Positions 9,231-17,029 of a stretch of 64,000 bases of DNA are shown piece by piece. Source of the stretch: DSOI01 sp041394885 (GTDB lineage Bacteria; Acidobacteriota; Terriglobia; Bryobacterales; Bryobacteraceae); the NCBI GenBank assembly GCA_041394885.1, contig JAWKHI010000040.1, forward strand, positions 1-64,000, given 5' to 3'. The position numbers and the translations under genes were made by a program. Each line of letters begins with the position of its first letter. Positions within the stretch are counted from its first letter, which is position 1. The notes below the pieces were generated by a model. It worked only from the letters and a program-made list of their open reading frames with translations, searched no databases and had not been told where the DNA came from.

Positions 9231-9539
9231 CGCTGAATGTTTCAGCGAACCCACAGCGATGTTGTATCAGCTCCATAGGAGTATGTTACTCAATAATAGA
9301 GTTTTGACCATCCATAGACGGATGAACCGCCTTCGAGCCGCCTTTGGCGGTCCTCCGGCAGGTAACCGACGCCGGCCAAGGCAAAAAACAGGAATGAACC
9401 GAACGCAACCGGCGGCGGCGCGACAGAATTCGACAAATCTCGACACTCCCACCGAATTCGTGGCCGGTCAGCCGAAAGTCCCGAGATCGAAAAATGACGA
9501 AACGAACCCGCCGCCGCCGGACGTCACCGGGTCGGCGCG
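9231..9539. other. Gene-free stretch with lower GC content and a short hairpin
   Basis: No gene is supported here. About 130 bases are clearly more AT-rich than the surroundings. A perfect 7-base inverted repeat (CGCTGAA, loop TGT, TTCAGCG) lies at 9231-9247, with no T-run on either side. A plus-strand ORF running through (9016-9774) lacks coding bias and ends opposite the spondin gene. The base-composition change next to the terminase-like remnant is consistent with an old insertion scar. Confidence 0.4.
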
Positions 9540-10250
9540 CTACTTAACACGCCGGATCGCGATCCGCGCCGCCGGATTGCGCCAATCCCGCATCGACGCA
9601 TTCATATTGCCGATACCATGGATGCCCGCGTGGATCGTCACATTGCCTTCGCCCTCGTTCACGGACGCGCCCCCGCCGTCGCCGCTCGCGTTGGACGGCG
9701 TGATGCATTCCATGAAACCCGGTCCGGGGATGGACGCACACATTTCGTCATTGCGCTCGGTGCCGGCATCGTAAACCGGCGACAGTACCACGACGGTCTC
9801 CTTGCCTTTCGGGATCTCGGCTGAGTTGGCGGCCATGAACCCATCGTTGGTGGGGATGAGCATCGCCGCTACGCTGATCCGGTCGCATTTGCCGCCCCCT
9901 TCCACGTTCACCGTCACCGTGCTGCCGGGGGCGATCAGGCGCGACGCTGGCGGCGGCGTCGGCGAGTTGGCCACACCGCAAACCGCGGGGTTAGCGCTCA
10001 GCAGCTCGGCAAAGGGTCCGAAATTGCCCTCTTCAGCAAGGGCCTTCAACTGCGCGCTCGCCGGGGCGCCCAATGCAAACAGGCTCACGCTGGAATCGTG
10101 ACTCACCACGAAAAGCGGCGTGAACCGCTGGCCGCGGGTAAGGTTCGTCACTCGAACCTCGTACGTACCAGCGGTGTCATCCTGAGCGAAAAGGAGCGCG
10201 AAGGGCGCGAGCGCGGCAATAGCGAGTGCTTTTTTCAGCATATCGGTCAT
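9540..10250 (-). CDS. Spondin domain-containing secreted protein
   Basis: 236 residues with a signal peptide (MTDMLKKALAIAALAPFALLFA). The mature region is a beta-rich spondin_N-type domain: TYEVRVTNLTRGQRFTP, FVVSHDSSVSLFALG, the acidic linker, then the C-terminal strands. Bacterial proteins of this type are secreted or surface proteins of unknown function, often found singly. Cys residues at three places could form disulfides. It stands alone between the scar at 8785-9539 and a TIGR03437 protein gene. A 14-base perfect palindrome lies 18 bases upstream of the start. Confidence 0.82.
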   Translation of the reverse strand: MTDMLKKALAIAALAPFALLFAQDDTAGTYEVRVTNLTRGQRFTPLFVVSHDSSVSLFALGAPASAQLKALAEEGNFGPFAELLSANPAVCGVANSPTPPPASRLIAPGSTVTVNVEGGGKCDRISVAAMLIPTNDGFMAANSAEIPKGKETVVVLSPVYDAGTERNDEMCASIPGPGFMECITPSNASGDGGGASVNEGEGNVTIHAGIHGIGNMNASMRDWRNPAARIAIRRVK

Positions 10251-10267
10251 ATCTCCTGCGGAATGTG

Positions 10268-10281
10268 TGACTGGCCAGTCA
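10268..10281. promoter_or_regulatory. Perfect 14-base palindrome upstream of the spondin gene
   Basis: TGACTGGCCAGTCA is a perfect inverted repeat without spacer, 18 bases upstream of the spondin-domain start codon. It is a plausible operator for a dimeric regulator, but only one copy was seen and no regulator gene is nearby, so this is a suggestion from symmetry and position only. Confidence 0.3.
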
Positions 10282-10372
10282 TTCGTTCCGTCGGTGACGT
10301 TGAGGAGAATCCCCCTCCGCGAGCAGTCAGTTTACGACCGTAACTTTTCGCCAGCCCGGGCCCCGCCGTCCG

Positions 10373-11152
10373 CTACGGCGCAGCCTCGACAACCACATCG
10401 GCCGGACTCGCGTCGTCCCCAACGGCGATCCGAATCGTCGGTCTCGCGCCCACTAGCGAAGGCAGCACCAAGTTGATCTGATACAACCCGGCAAAGCCCG
10501 GCGCAGCACCGGCATAGAGGATCGCTTCCCGTGGAACGGACGCGCCGTCGATCCAAAGCCGGAACTCACCCGCTCTCGCGATCCATGCCGCCGTCCGCGC
10601 CAATTGTCCCGGCGGAAGCGGCGGCGAGAGTTCGCCCAGTCCCGTCGCGTAAAGGACGATCGTTTCCCCCGGACGCGCCCGGCGCTCCGCGGTGATCAGC
10701 GAACCGTCCGGACGCGTCGCGATGGCAACGCGGCCTTCCATCTGAAACAGAGCAGGCGCCGCCGGACGCAGTACGATCGGCACTTCGGGTCCGGACCGGC
10801 CGTCCAACGCCAGCCGCAGGCGGGCCGGCCCCGCCGGAAGGTCCGCCGGCAGCAACAGATTCACTTGCGTCGGCGAGACGTAGTAGATGGCCGCCGGCAT
10901 GTTCGCCACGTAGACGCGGACTCCGCTGCCCGTCAACACCGTCGGCAATTGGTTCGCGCGTATGTCGGAATCGCGCAGCGCCCGGACGCCGTATGCCAAG
11001 CCCTGCCCGTAGAGCGTCACGATCGTGTTGGGCGCCACCGCGCCCGATTCGGAGCTGGCCGCGTTCACCAGGCTGGACGGGACGTACGCCGGATTGTCGA
11101 GCCGGCGTGGCGCATCGGCGGCCAGCATCGCCAGCATCGCGAGAAATAGCAT
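10373..11152 (-). CDS. Secreted protein with TIGR03437-type C-terminal domain
   Basis: 259 residues. A short hydrophobic N-terminus (MLFLAMLAMLAADA) is followed by two copies of the beta-rich unit characteristic of the family first described in Solibacter: VAPNTIVTLYGQGLAYG with IYYVSPTQVNLLLPADLPAG, then RPGETIVLYATGLGELSPP with GFAGLYQINLVLPS. These domains occur at the C-termini of many secreted acidobacterial proteins, and function is unknown. Here the domain pair is nearly the whole protein, with no extra catalytic part. It is strong evidence for a Solibacter-like host. Confidence 0.85.
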   Translation of the reverse strand: MLFLAMLAMLAADAPRRLDNPAYVPSSLVNAASSESGAVAPNTIVTLYGQGLAYGVRALRDSDIRANQLPTVLTGSGVRVYVANMPAAIYYVSPTQVNLLLPADLPAGPARLRLALDGRSGPEVPIVLRPAAPALFQMEGRVAIATRPDGSLITAERRARPGETIVLYATGLGELSPPLPPGQLARTAAWIARAGEFRLWIDGASVPREAILYAGAAPGFAGLYQINLVLPSLVGARPTIRIAVGDDASPADVVVEAAP

Positions 11153-11211
11153 CTAGGAAAAGAAGTGGTCCGCTCCAGGAAAAAATATCGGGCGGTTTTC
11201 GAGATGGATGA

Positions 11212-11661
11212 CTACGAGCGGGGCGAGCCCAAATACCCGATCCAGTAATCTTCGCCCCGGCCATCGAACTCCGCGTGCCATACGTTCCGGAATTCGTGCT
11301 CCAACCGCCTCTGGCGATCGCGCAGCCATGCCGCGAACTCGCGATGATCCGCGGCAGCTCCTGACTGCAGCGTGGCCTCGCAATCGTTGCCGTCACCGAG
11401 CACCGTTTGCACCCGCCGTACCGCCGCGATCCGCTCGTCGATGCCGTCGTCGTAAAACTCGCGGAAGATCTCGAGCGTATAGCGGAATCGCTTCGAGATC
11501 AGACGGAACCGGTGCATCTCCGCCCACGTGCACTCCGGGTTCACCGCGGCCCGCCCCCCGCGCAGATAGTCGCGCGCCAAAGGGGGAAGCAATGCCCCGG
11601 CGTTTTCCCCGGGCGTCGCCGACCGGTTCCACCCCTTCGTCATTTTGCCTGGCGAGCCCAT
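11212..11661 (-). CDS. CHAD domain protein, second half
   Basis: About 149 residues, beginning at ATG 11661 (or TTG 11664). The sequence MHRFRLISKRFRYTLEIF carries the conserved histidine and basic pattern of the second half of a CHAD domain (conserved histidine alpha-helical, polyphosphate-binding). The start overlaps the stop of the preceding ORF (TGATG), and that ORF holds the first half of the same domain. Either a normally single protein is made here as two translationally coupled chains, or one indel has split the gene. The charged helices look intact in both halves. Confidence 0.65.
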   Translation of the reverse strand: MGSPGKMTKGWNRSATPGENAGALLPPLARDYLRGGRAAVNPECTWAEMHRFRLISKRFRYTLEIFREFYDDGIDERIAAVRRVQTVLGDGNDCEATLQSGAAADHREFAAWLRDRQRRLEHEFRNVWHAEFDGRGEDYWIGYLGSPRS

Positions 11662-12026
11662 CAAACCGAGCCCGCCTGCAGGATGCGCAGCCGTAGAACG
11701 CCCGTATCCCGCGCTCGCTTCCGGCGCATCTCCTCGCGCAACTCCAACACGTCCGCGCAGCCCGATTCCGCCAGCAGCATCATCGCGATATCGCCGTCGC
11801 GCACCCCGCCCGCCGCCTTCAACACCGGCGCCAGCCGCTGCTTCAGCATCCGCGTCCGCGCAATTCCATAGACTTCGCCGAATAACCGCAGCGCCTGCTG
11901 CAGCCGCCGGATCGAGACCCGCAGGTCGTGCACCGGATCCTCCGATGGGTCCGACAGCGTGCGCCCGAGTTCGGTCCTAACGCGCGCCAATCGCATTTCC
12001 ACTTGCGCCAGTGCGAATTCGTCCAT
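11661..12026 (-). CDS. CHAD domain protein, first half
   Basis: About 121 residues from ATG 12026; the open frame extends up to 12089 without family support. It carries the signature PVHDLRVSIRRLQQALRLF, the first conserved His/Arg helix of CHAD domains, then GGVRDGDIAMMLLAES. It ends where a normal CHAD protein would continue into its second helical bundle, which is encoded by the overlapping downstream ORF. CHAD proteins bind inorganic polyphosphate through the conserved basic residues. No polyphosphate kinase or CYTH gene is in view. Confidence 0.65.
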   Translation of the reverse strand: MDEFALAQVEMRLARVRTELGRTLSDPSEDPVHDLRVSIRRLQQALRLFGEVYGIARTRMLKQRLAPVLKAAGGVRDGDIAMMLLAESGCADVLELREEMRRKRARDTGVLRLRILQAGSV

Positions 12027-12087
12027 TCCGGTTCCAGTGTATCTCTCCGGCGCCGGCTCGCGGCCAAAACCGAATGCCGGCAAACGC

Positions 12088-12125
12088 AAAAAACCGGCGC
12101 GGACCCTGGTAAGGGACCGCGCCGG
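12088..12125 (-). terminator. Rho-independent terminator after the coiled-coil membrane protein gene
   Basis: On the minus strand a 9-base perfect stem (CCGGCGCGG with CCGCGCCGG) encloses an inner CCCT/AGGG stem with a 4-base loop, immediately followed by six T residues. It lies 36 bases past the stop of the 12161-13066 gene. This is a textbook intrinsic terminator and separates that gene from the CHAD genes. Confidence 0.9.
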
Positions 12126-12160
12126 AGTAGAGGGTTGAGTCAGATGCGCGAACTGGTTGG

Positions 12161-13066
12161 TTAGCGGCGCGCCGAGATCACTTTGGGCGTCGCCAGGTAA
12201 CCCACGATCTTGTCCTTCGTCACTTCATTCACCACGATCTCGTAGGGCTGCCGGGCGCCGGCGACGTAGAACTGGACCGGCTCGTTGATGGTCTTGTCTT
12301 TCTTCTCCACGCGTTTGTCGTCGGCAATTACCTGCAGGTTGAACTTGTTGCGCTTGGTGTCGGCCTTCTTGAGCTGCATCGCAATCGTGCCCACCTTCAC
12401 CATGCCGTTCTTCTTGGTGATGGCGAACTCGTGGTAGTTGCGCTCGCCAAGCTCGCGAAGTGCGGAGAGTTCCTTCGCGTTGGTGGCGATCAGTCCGCTC
12501 TGGACGCCCAGGTCACCGCGGACGCTCTTCAGATCGGCGATCGCGGCTTCGAGCTCGGACTTCGCCTTCTCCACTTCCGTCTTCACCGTGCCCACTTCGG
12601 TCGAAACCTCGCCGACTCGCGCCGACGTTTCGTCATGCGCCTGCCGCACCGCGCCGATGGCTTCGTCCACACGTGCCTGCGCCAGTTTGTTTTCGGCGGC
12701 CAGAGTGTTCACCAGTTCCTCGGCCTTGCGCGCCACTCGATCGGCATTGGCGCGCGCCTGTTGCGCGGCGATGCTCGTGGCTTTCTGCGATTGCGACTGC
12801 GCCTGCGCCAGTTGCTGGTTCAGTTCCTCGATCGAGCGCTGCGCTTCGGTCGCGTAGGTCGAATGCGTCTGCTTCAACTCGTTCAGCTCAACGGCCGTCG
12901 AGTTGCGCATATTCGACATCTGCGCTTCCATGGTGCTGCTGCGCCAGAACAGAAATCCGTTGGCCGCGACGAGTGCGACGATCACGCCGCCGGCTGCGAA
13001 AAGTTTCCAACTCGTCGAGGATTGCTCAGACGCGTTAGACGTGGTTACGTTCTTGTAGGTTTCCAT
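12161..13066 (-). CDS. Membrane-anchored long coiled-coil protein of unknown function
   Basis: 301 residues from ATG 13066, preceded by GGGAG at SD distance; an upstream ATG at 13120 lacks support. One transmembrane helix (LFAAGGVIVALVAANGFLFW) is followed by about 150 residues of near-continuous coiled coil with Glu/Gln/Ala heptads, then a compact C-terminal beta-rich domain containing KKNGMVKVGTIAMQLKK and VQFYVAGARQPYEIVV. No enzymatic motif is recognised. The C-terminal domain could be ligand-binding in the periplasm. It ends in a strong terminator and appears monocistronic. Similar membrane coiled-coil proteins recur in Acidobacteriota. Confidence 0.75.
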   Translation of the reverse strand: METYKNVTTSNASEQSSTSWKLFAAGGVIVALVAANGFLFWRSSTMEAQMSNMRNSTAVELNELKQTHSTYATEAQRSIEELNQQLAQAQSQSQKATSIAAQQARANADRVARKAEELVNTLAAENKLAQARVDEAIGAVRQAHDETSARVGEVSTEVGTVKTEVEKAKSELEAAIADLKSVRGDLGVQSGLIATNAKELSALRELGERNYHEFAITKKNGMVKVGTIAMQLKKADTKRNKFNLQVIADDKRVEKKDKTINEPVQFYVAGARQPYEIVVNEVTKDKIVGYLATPKVISARR

Positions 13067-13186
13067 CGGTCGGTATCTCCCAGTTGCTCGAGAATCGGTT
13101 GCTTTTTTCAGCTTCCGCACTCACTGTATGCAAGCACCGTGCCAAACCCGGATACCGCCCGCAAAGCACACAAAACAAGCCAGAAG

Positions 13187-13540
13187 CTAAGTCCAGATAC
13201 CCGCCAAATCCAGCCGCTCCCCGATTTCCGTGTAAGTTTTGCTACTGATACGATAAGCGCCCGTTGTAGGATTTACGCAACCGCCTTTGATCGCCGCTAC
13301 AAAATGTACTTCGCTGGCGGCTCCCACTCGCGCCCGTAGCCCGAGCGGCGACACTTCCCCGTCAACCGCAACCGCCAGGTTGGGCCGCAGCCGCTCGCCC
13401 TCTTGCAGCCGTGCGGCGATTCCTGGAAAGCGCTCCTCCAACGCTTCCACCACGGCGCGCACGGATTCCCCGGTCACCTCCACGCTCACCGCGCCTCCGG
13501 TCAGCGACTGCAGCAGCACGGGAATGAATACGGTGGCCAT
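13187..13540 (-). CDS. MoaD/ThiS family sulfur-carrier-like protein with 30-residue tail
   Basis: 117 residues with a ubiquitin-like MoaD/ThiS fold: FIPVLLQSLTGG, VRAVVEALEERFPGI, NLAVAVDGE and the final strand VHFVAAIKGG. In this family the Gly-Gly is the C-terminus that is adenylated and thiocarboxylated. Here it is followed by a Cys and about 30 further residues (CVNPTTGAYR onward). The tail must be removed for canonical function, as known for a few sulfur carriers with a GGC-type ending, or it arose by stop-codon loss. No adenylating enzyme or JAMM protease gene is adjacent. Confidence 0.78.
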   Translation of the reverse strand: MATVFIPVLLQSLTGGAVSVEVTGESVRAVVEALEERFPGIAARLQEGERLRPNLAVAVDGEVSPLGLRARVGAASEVHFVAAIKGGCVNPTTGAYRISSKTYTEIGERLDLAGIWT

Positions 13541-13549
13541 GGTTCCAAT

Positions 13550-14677
13550 CTATCGTGCGGGCCGAATCGATGCCGCCGCGCATCGATCCTCCATCGCCGA
13601 CACTCGCAGCGGCAGCAGAAACGCGTCCACGGCAAGCCCAGACATGTCGTCGGTCGGCAGCCGCAGCCGTTCCCGTTTCGGATCCACCCAGACCCAGCGC
13701 GCACCGGGAACCTCCTTTGCCACGCGATCGAGCGGAATGCCGTCGCCGAGCATGGCATCGCGCGGCGACCATAGCATCGTCTGCTCTCGCCCGCGCCAAC
13801 GCCATCGGCCCGAGAGCGGAAACATCGCCACCGAGTACACCTTTGCCCCCGCCTGTTCCAGACGCAGCGCAGCCGGCAACCACACCTGGTCGCGGTTGGG
13901 CCCGCCATCCCCGCGCGGCGATTTCGAAACATGATCGGCGCCATACACCGCCATCACCGGCCCCGAAGCGCCCCGAGCTACGTCCAGGAGATTGGCCGCC
14001 ACCGCCGTCTCGCGGTCTTCGAGATAAGGGCTTCCCTTGCCGGGCCCGATCCCCACTTCGAAGCCTTCCCGCAGTGCGCCGATCGAATGCGCCACCGTGC
14101 GGAGTTCGCGCAGCATTGCCGGATCGCGGGCGCGCCCCCGCAGCGCCTCCACAACAGCCATGCCGCGCGCGGATATCGCGGACGCGGCCGGCAACCGGAT
14201 CGCCGCCCCGCCGGGGATGCGTTTGCGCAGAGACGCGAGATGAGCGTGGATGGCCACCGCGGGAGAGTCGATGTCCACCAGATGGACACGGACGCGCTCG
14301 CCGCCCTTGCGGCCGCGGTTGAACTCGCGCAAAGCGTCCAGAATCCCGCTACGGAGGCAAAGCCCCGCGGGCAATGTTTCAGACGCGCCCTCCACATAGG
14401 CTCGCGCGAAGGGTTCATACACCGCGTCTTCCTCAATCGCGACCTCGCGCACGCCCGCTTCGCGATGCAACGCCTCGAGCCAACCCGCTTCGAACTCCGG
14501 ATTGTCGGCGAGCCCGTGCATCTCCCCGATCATGTAGACGCGGTACACGGCATCGGGGGCGGGAATCGTGCCGGATCCCGCGCCCACCCAAACTCCCGGC
14601 CGAACCTGCGACGGGCCGCCGGCCAGCAGGCTGATGGCGAACAGCGCGCAGGCAACACGAATGGGCATGTGGTCCAT
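13550..14677 (-). CDS. Secreted EreA/ChaN-like (TIKI superfamily-type) protein
   Basis: About 375 residues from ATG 14677 (a second ATG nine bases later is equally possible) with a hydrophobic export signal (VACALFAISLLAGG). Family-like blocks are YMIGEMHGLADNPEF, with the G-E-x-H-G motif, a following conserved Glu pair (VAIEEDAV) and VMAVYGADHVSKSP near the C-terminal half. These resemble the EreA/ChaN-like fold, which includes haem-binding lipoproteins and metal-dependent hydrolases. The precise role is not assigned. It diverges from ridA across about 75 bases. Confidence 0.6.
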   Translation of the reverse strand: MDHMPIRVACALFAISLLAGGPSQVRPGVWVGAGSGTIPAPDAVYRVYMIGEMHGLADNPEFEAGWLEALHREAGVREVAIEEDAVYEPFARAYVEGASETLPAGLCLRSGILDALREFNRGRKGGERVRVHLVDIDSPAVAIHAHLASLRKRIPGGAAIRLPAASAISARGMAVVEALRGRARDPAMLRELRTVAHSIGALREGFEVGIGPGKGSPYLEDRETAVAANLLDVARGASGPVMAVYGADHVSKSPRGDGGPNRDQVWLPAALRLEQAGAKVYSVAMFPLSGRWRWRGREQTMLWSPRDAMLGDGIPLDRVAKEVPGARWVWVDPKRERLRLPTDDMSGLAVDAFLLPLRVSAMEDRCAAASIRPAR

Positions 14678-14751
14678 GGTAGGACACCGTCCGGACACAC
14701 CGTCCGCGCGAGCTTGCATCGCAGGAGCCATCGCGGTACCCTCGTTTCGCC

Positions 14752-15210
14752 ATGACCGCCGAACAACAACTCAAAGCCCTTGGTCTCGAACTGCCGGAGC
14801 CGCCGAAAGCAGTGGGCGCCTACGTCACCTGGGTTCGCACCGGTAACCTCGTCGTGACCTCAGGCCAGCTTCCATGGGAAAACGGACGCATGCGTTGGCC
14901 CGGCCGCGTCGGCGAGGAGATCGACGTCGAACGCGGCTACAGCGCCGCGCGCCTGGCTGCCCTGAATGCCATCGCGCAACTGAAAGCCGCCACCGGCGAC
15001 CTCGAAAAGGTTCGCCGCATCGTCCGCCTGGAAGGCAACGTCCATTGCGGCGAGAATTTTCGCGGCCATCCCCGCGTGCTAGACGGCGCCTCCGAACTCC
15101 TCACCGCCGTGTTCGGGGAACGCGGGCTCCACACACGCACCGCGATCGGCGTCCGCGACATGCCCCTCAACGCCTGCGTGCAATTGAGCGTCTGGGCGGA
15201 GGTAGACTGA
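14752..15210 (+). CDS. RidA family protein (reactive enamine/imine deaminase-like)
   Basis: 152 residues of the YjgF/YER057c/RidA fold. Visible blocks: YVTWVRTGNLVVTSGQLPWENG, YSAARLAALNAIAQLKAATGDL, and the C-terminal RTAIGVRDMPLNACVQLSVWAEV. The invariant Arg of canonical RidA that binds the substrate carboxylate appears as the R of HTRTAIGV. The length and the internal NVHCGENFRGHPRVLDGAS segment suit the longer subgroup. The role would be clearing reactive 2-aminoacrylate-type intermediates, or a related hydrolysis. Confidence 0.88.
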   Translation: MTAEQQLKALGLELPEPPKAVGAYVTWVRTGNLVVTSGQLPWENGRMRWPGRVGEEIDVERGYSAARLAALNAIAQLKAATGDLEKVRRIVRLEGNVHCGENFRGHPRVLDGASELLTAVFGERGLHTRTAIGVRDMPLNACVQLSVWAEVD

Positions 15211-15230
15211 GTCGCGAGGAGTGCGAGTCG

Positions 15231-15258
15231 CGAGCACTGTCAGTCGAGCACTGTCAGT
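15231..15258 (+). repeat. Tandem 14-base repeat upstream of the cupredoxin-like lipoprotein gene
   Basis: CGAGCACTGTCAGT occurs twice back to back, ending 22 bases before the start codon of the lipoprotein gene. Direct repeats at this spacing can be regulator sites or a small replication duplication. No further copies were noticed in the neighbourhood. Confidence 0.5.
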
Positions 15259-15280
15259 ATTGATATCCTGAGAGTTCCTC

Positions 15281-16060
15281 ATGATTCACCGTTTTGCTGC
15301 CCTTATCTGTGCCGCAGTATTCGTCCTCCTCGCCGCGTGCGGCGGGACAACCGAAACCAAATCCAGCGAATCGTCCGGCTCCGCCACCGCCGAGCCGCCA
15401 GCCCCAGCCGTCGCCCCCGCCGATGCCGCCACCATCGCCGGCAAGGTGACCTTCACCGGAACCGCACCGCCGCGGCGTCCCGTCAGCATGGACGCCACAC
15501 CGGCCTGCGCGCGCCAGCACGACAAGGCCGTGCTCTCGGAAGAAGTGGTGGTGAACGACAACGGTACCCTCCGCAACGTATTCGTCTATGTGAAGGAAGG
15601 CCTGCCCGCCGGAAAATGGCCCGTCCCGGACGCGCCCGTCACCATTGACCAAATCGGCTGCGTCTACAAGCCCCACGTCATCGGCGTGATGGTGGATCAG
15701 GACGTCGAGTTCCTGAATAATGACCCCACCAATCACAACATCCACCCCCTGCCACGCCTCAATCGCGAGTGGAACGAATCCCAGCCCCCCAAAGGCGAGC
15801 CCAAGCTGAAGAGCTTCGCCAAGCCCGAAATCGGCATTCCCGTGAAGTGCAATATTCACCCCTGGATGCGCGTCTATATCAACGTAGTGGAGCATCCCTT
15901 CCATGCCGTCACCGGCGAGGACGGCAGCTTCAGCATCAAGGGTCTCCCGCCCGGCGAGTACACCATCGAAGCCTGGCATGAGCGCTACCCGGCACAGCAA
16001 ATCAAAGTGAAGGTCGGCCCCGGAACCACCGAAACGGCGGAATTCAAGTTCGCGGGGTGA
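15281..16060 (+). CDS. Lipoprotein with cupredoxin-like and carboxypeptidase-regulatory-like domains
   Basis: 259 residues. The N-terminus is a lipoprotein signal with lipobox LLAAC. A low-complexity Ala/Pro/Ser linker follows. The central part resembles a plastocyanin-like fold: DQDVEFLNNDPTNHNIHP holds a His in a metal-site context, and GIPVKCNIHPWMRVYINV supplies the C-x-x-H-x-x-M ligands of type 1 copper sites. The C-terminus (GSFSIKGLPPGEYTIEAWHE) is a beta-sandwich like carboxypeptidase regulatory domains. It lies just upstream of ctaA, ctaB and SCO, so a role in copper or electron transfer tied to cytochrome oxidase is a reasonable inference. Confidence 0.75.
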   Translation: MIHRFAALICAAVFVLLAACGGTTETKSSESSGSATAEPPAPAVAPADAATIAGKVTFTGTAPPRRPVSMDATPACARQHDKAVLSEEVVVNDNGTLRNVFVYVKEGLPAGKWPVPDAPVTIDQIGCVYKPHVIGVMVDQDVEFLNNDPTNHNIHPLPRLNREWNESQPPKGEPKLKSFAKPEIGIPVKCNIHPWMRVYINVVEHPFHAVTGEDGSFSIKGLPPGEYTIEAWHERYPAQQIKVKVGPGTTETAEFKFAG

Positions 16061-16105
16061 GCGGAACCGCCCGCTCGCGCCACTACACCTCCCAAACGCA
16101 GTACA

Positions 16106-17029
16106 ATGGAACGAACTTTGGAAGTACACCGCTTGGCGATCCATCGCTATTCCCTTCTACTGGCGGTCTGCACACTTTTTCTCGTGGTGGCGGGCGCCTC
16201 GGTCACCAGTCTCGAAGCCGGACTCTCGGTTCCTGACTGGCCTCTCTCCTATGGGCAAGTCATGCCGGAGATGAAGGGCGGCATTTTCTACGAACACGGG
16301 CACCGCATGGTGGCCACCACGGTCGGTTTTCTCACCATCATCCTCGCCGTGTGGCTATGGCGGTCCGACAACCGCGCCTGGATGCGCCGCCTGGGATTCG
16401 CCGCGCTGGCCGCCGTCTGCGTACAGGGCCTTCTGGGCGGACTCACGGTTCTTTACATGCTCCCCAAGCCGGTGAGCATTTCCCACGCCTGCCTCGCCGA
16501 GCTTTTCTTCTCTCTGATCTGCGCCATCGCGCTGTTTACTTCACCCTCCTGGCGCAACGGCGCCCAGCCCGTGGACCCGGCCGGATGGTTCGCCCGCGGC
16601 AACCGGATTCTCGTCCTGCCCGGCGCCGTGCTGCTGCAAGTCGCCCTCGGAGCCGCGTTCCGCCACAAAGCTCTGCCGCTCGCCTGGCACGTGGGCGGCG
16701 CCGCGCTGGTGACAGCCGTGGTGGTGGCCGTTTCGATGGTGCTCATCATGGAATACCCGCGCCATGCCGCGCTCAAGCGCGCCGCTACCGCGCTGGTCAC
16801 AATCACGCTGGCGCAAGTTTTTCTCGGCGTGGCCGCCTACATGAGCCGCGTCGCTACCGCGGACGCTCCCCAGCCGATGCCGGTGATGGTCGGTTTCACC
16901 GTCGCCCACGTGGCGCTCGGCGCTCTCACCATGGCCACCAGCGTTCTCACCGCCATCCTGGTTTACCGGCACGTGCGCCGCGAGCGCGACTCCTACGCCC
17001 CGGCGAGTGAAATGAGCTACGCACGATGA
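16106..17029 (+). CDS. ctaA: Haem A synthase, COX15/CtaA family
   Basis: 307 residues with eight predicted hydrophobic helices. The family motifs are seen: VTSLEAGLSVPDWPLSYGQ after helix 1, the haem-ligand segment YEHGHRMVATTVG and, in the second half, HKALPLAWHVGGA and TVAHVALGAL. CtaA oxidises the methyl group of haem O to give haem A for cytochrome oxidase. It overlaps ctaB by four bases (ATGA). It forms an operon with the preceding lipoprotein and the following ctaB, SCO and DUF420 genes. Confidence 0.93.
   Translation: MERTLEVHRLAIHRYSLLLAVCTLFLVVAGASVTSLEAGLSVPDWPLSYGQVMPEMKGGIFYEHGHRMVATTVGFLTIILAVWLWRSDNRAWMRRLGFAALAAVCVQGLLGGLTVLYMLPKPVSISHACLAELFFSLICAIALFTSPSWRNGAQPVDPAGWFARGNRILVLPGAVLLQVALGAAFRHKALPLAWHVGGAALVTAVVVAVSMVLIMEYPRHAALKRAATALVTITLAQVFLGVAAYMSRVATADAPQPMPVMVGFTVAHVALGALTMATSVLTAILVYRHVRRERDSYAPASEMSYAR

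Noticed and set aside
9016..9774. 252-codon plus-strand ORF
   Set aside because: First part is the reverse of the terminase-like remnant, last part is opposite the spondin gene; no protein-like bias.
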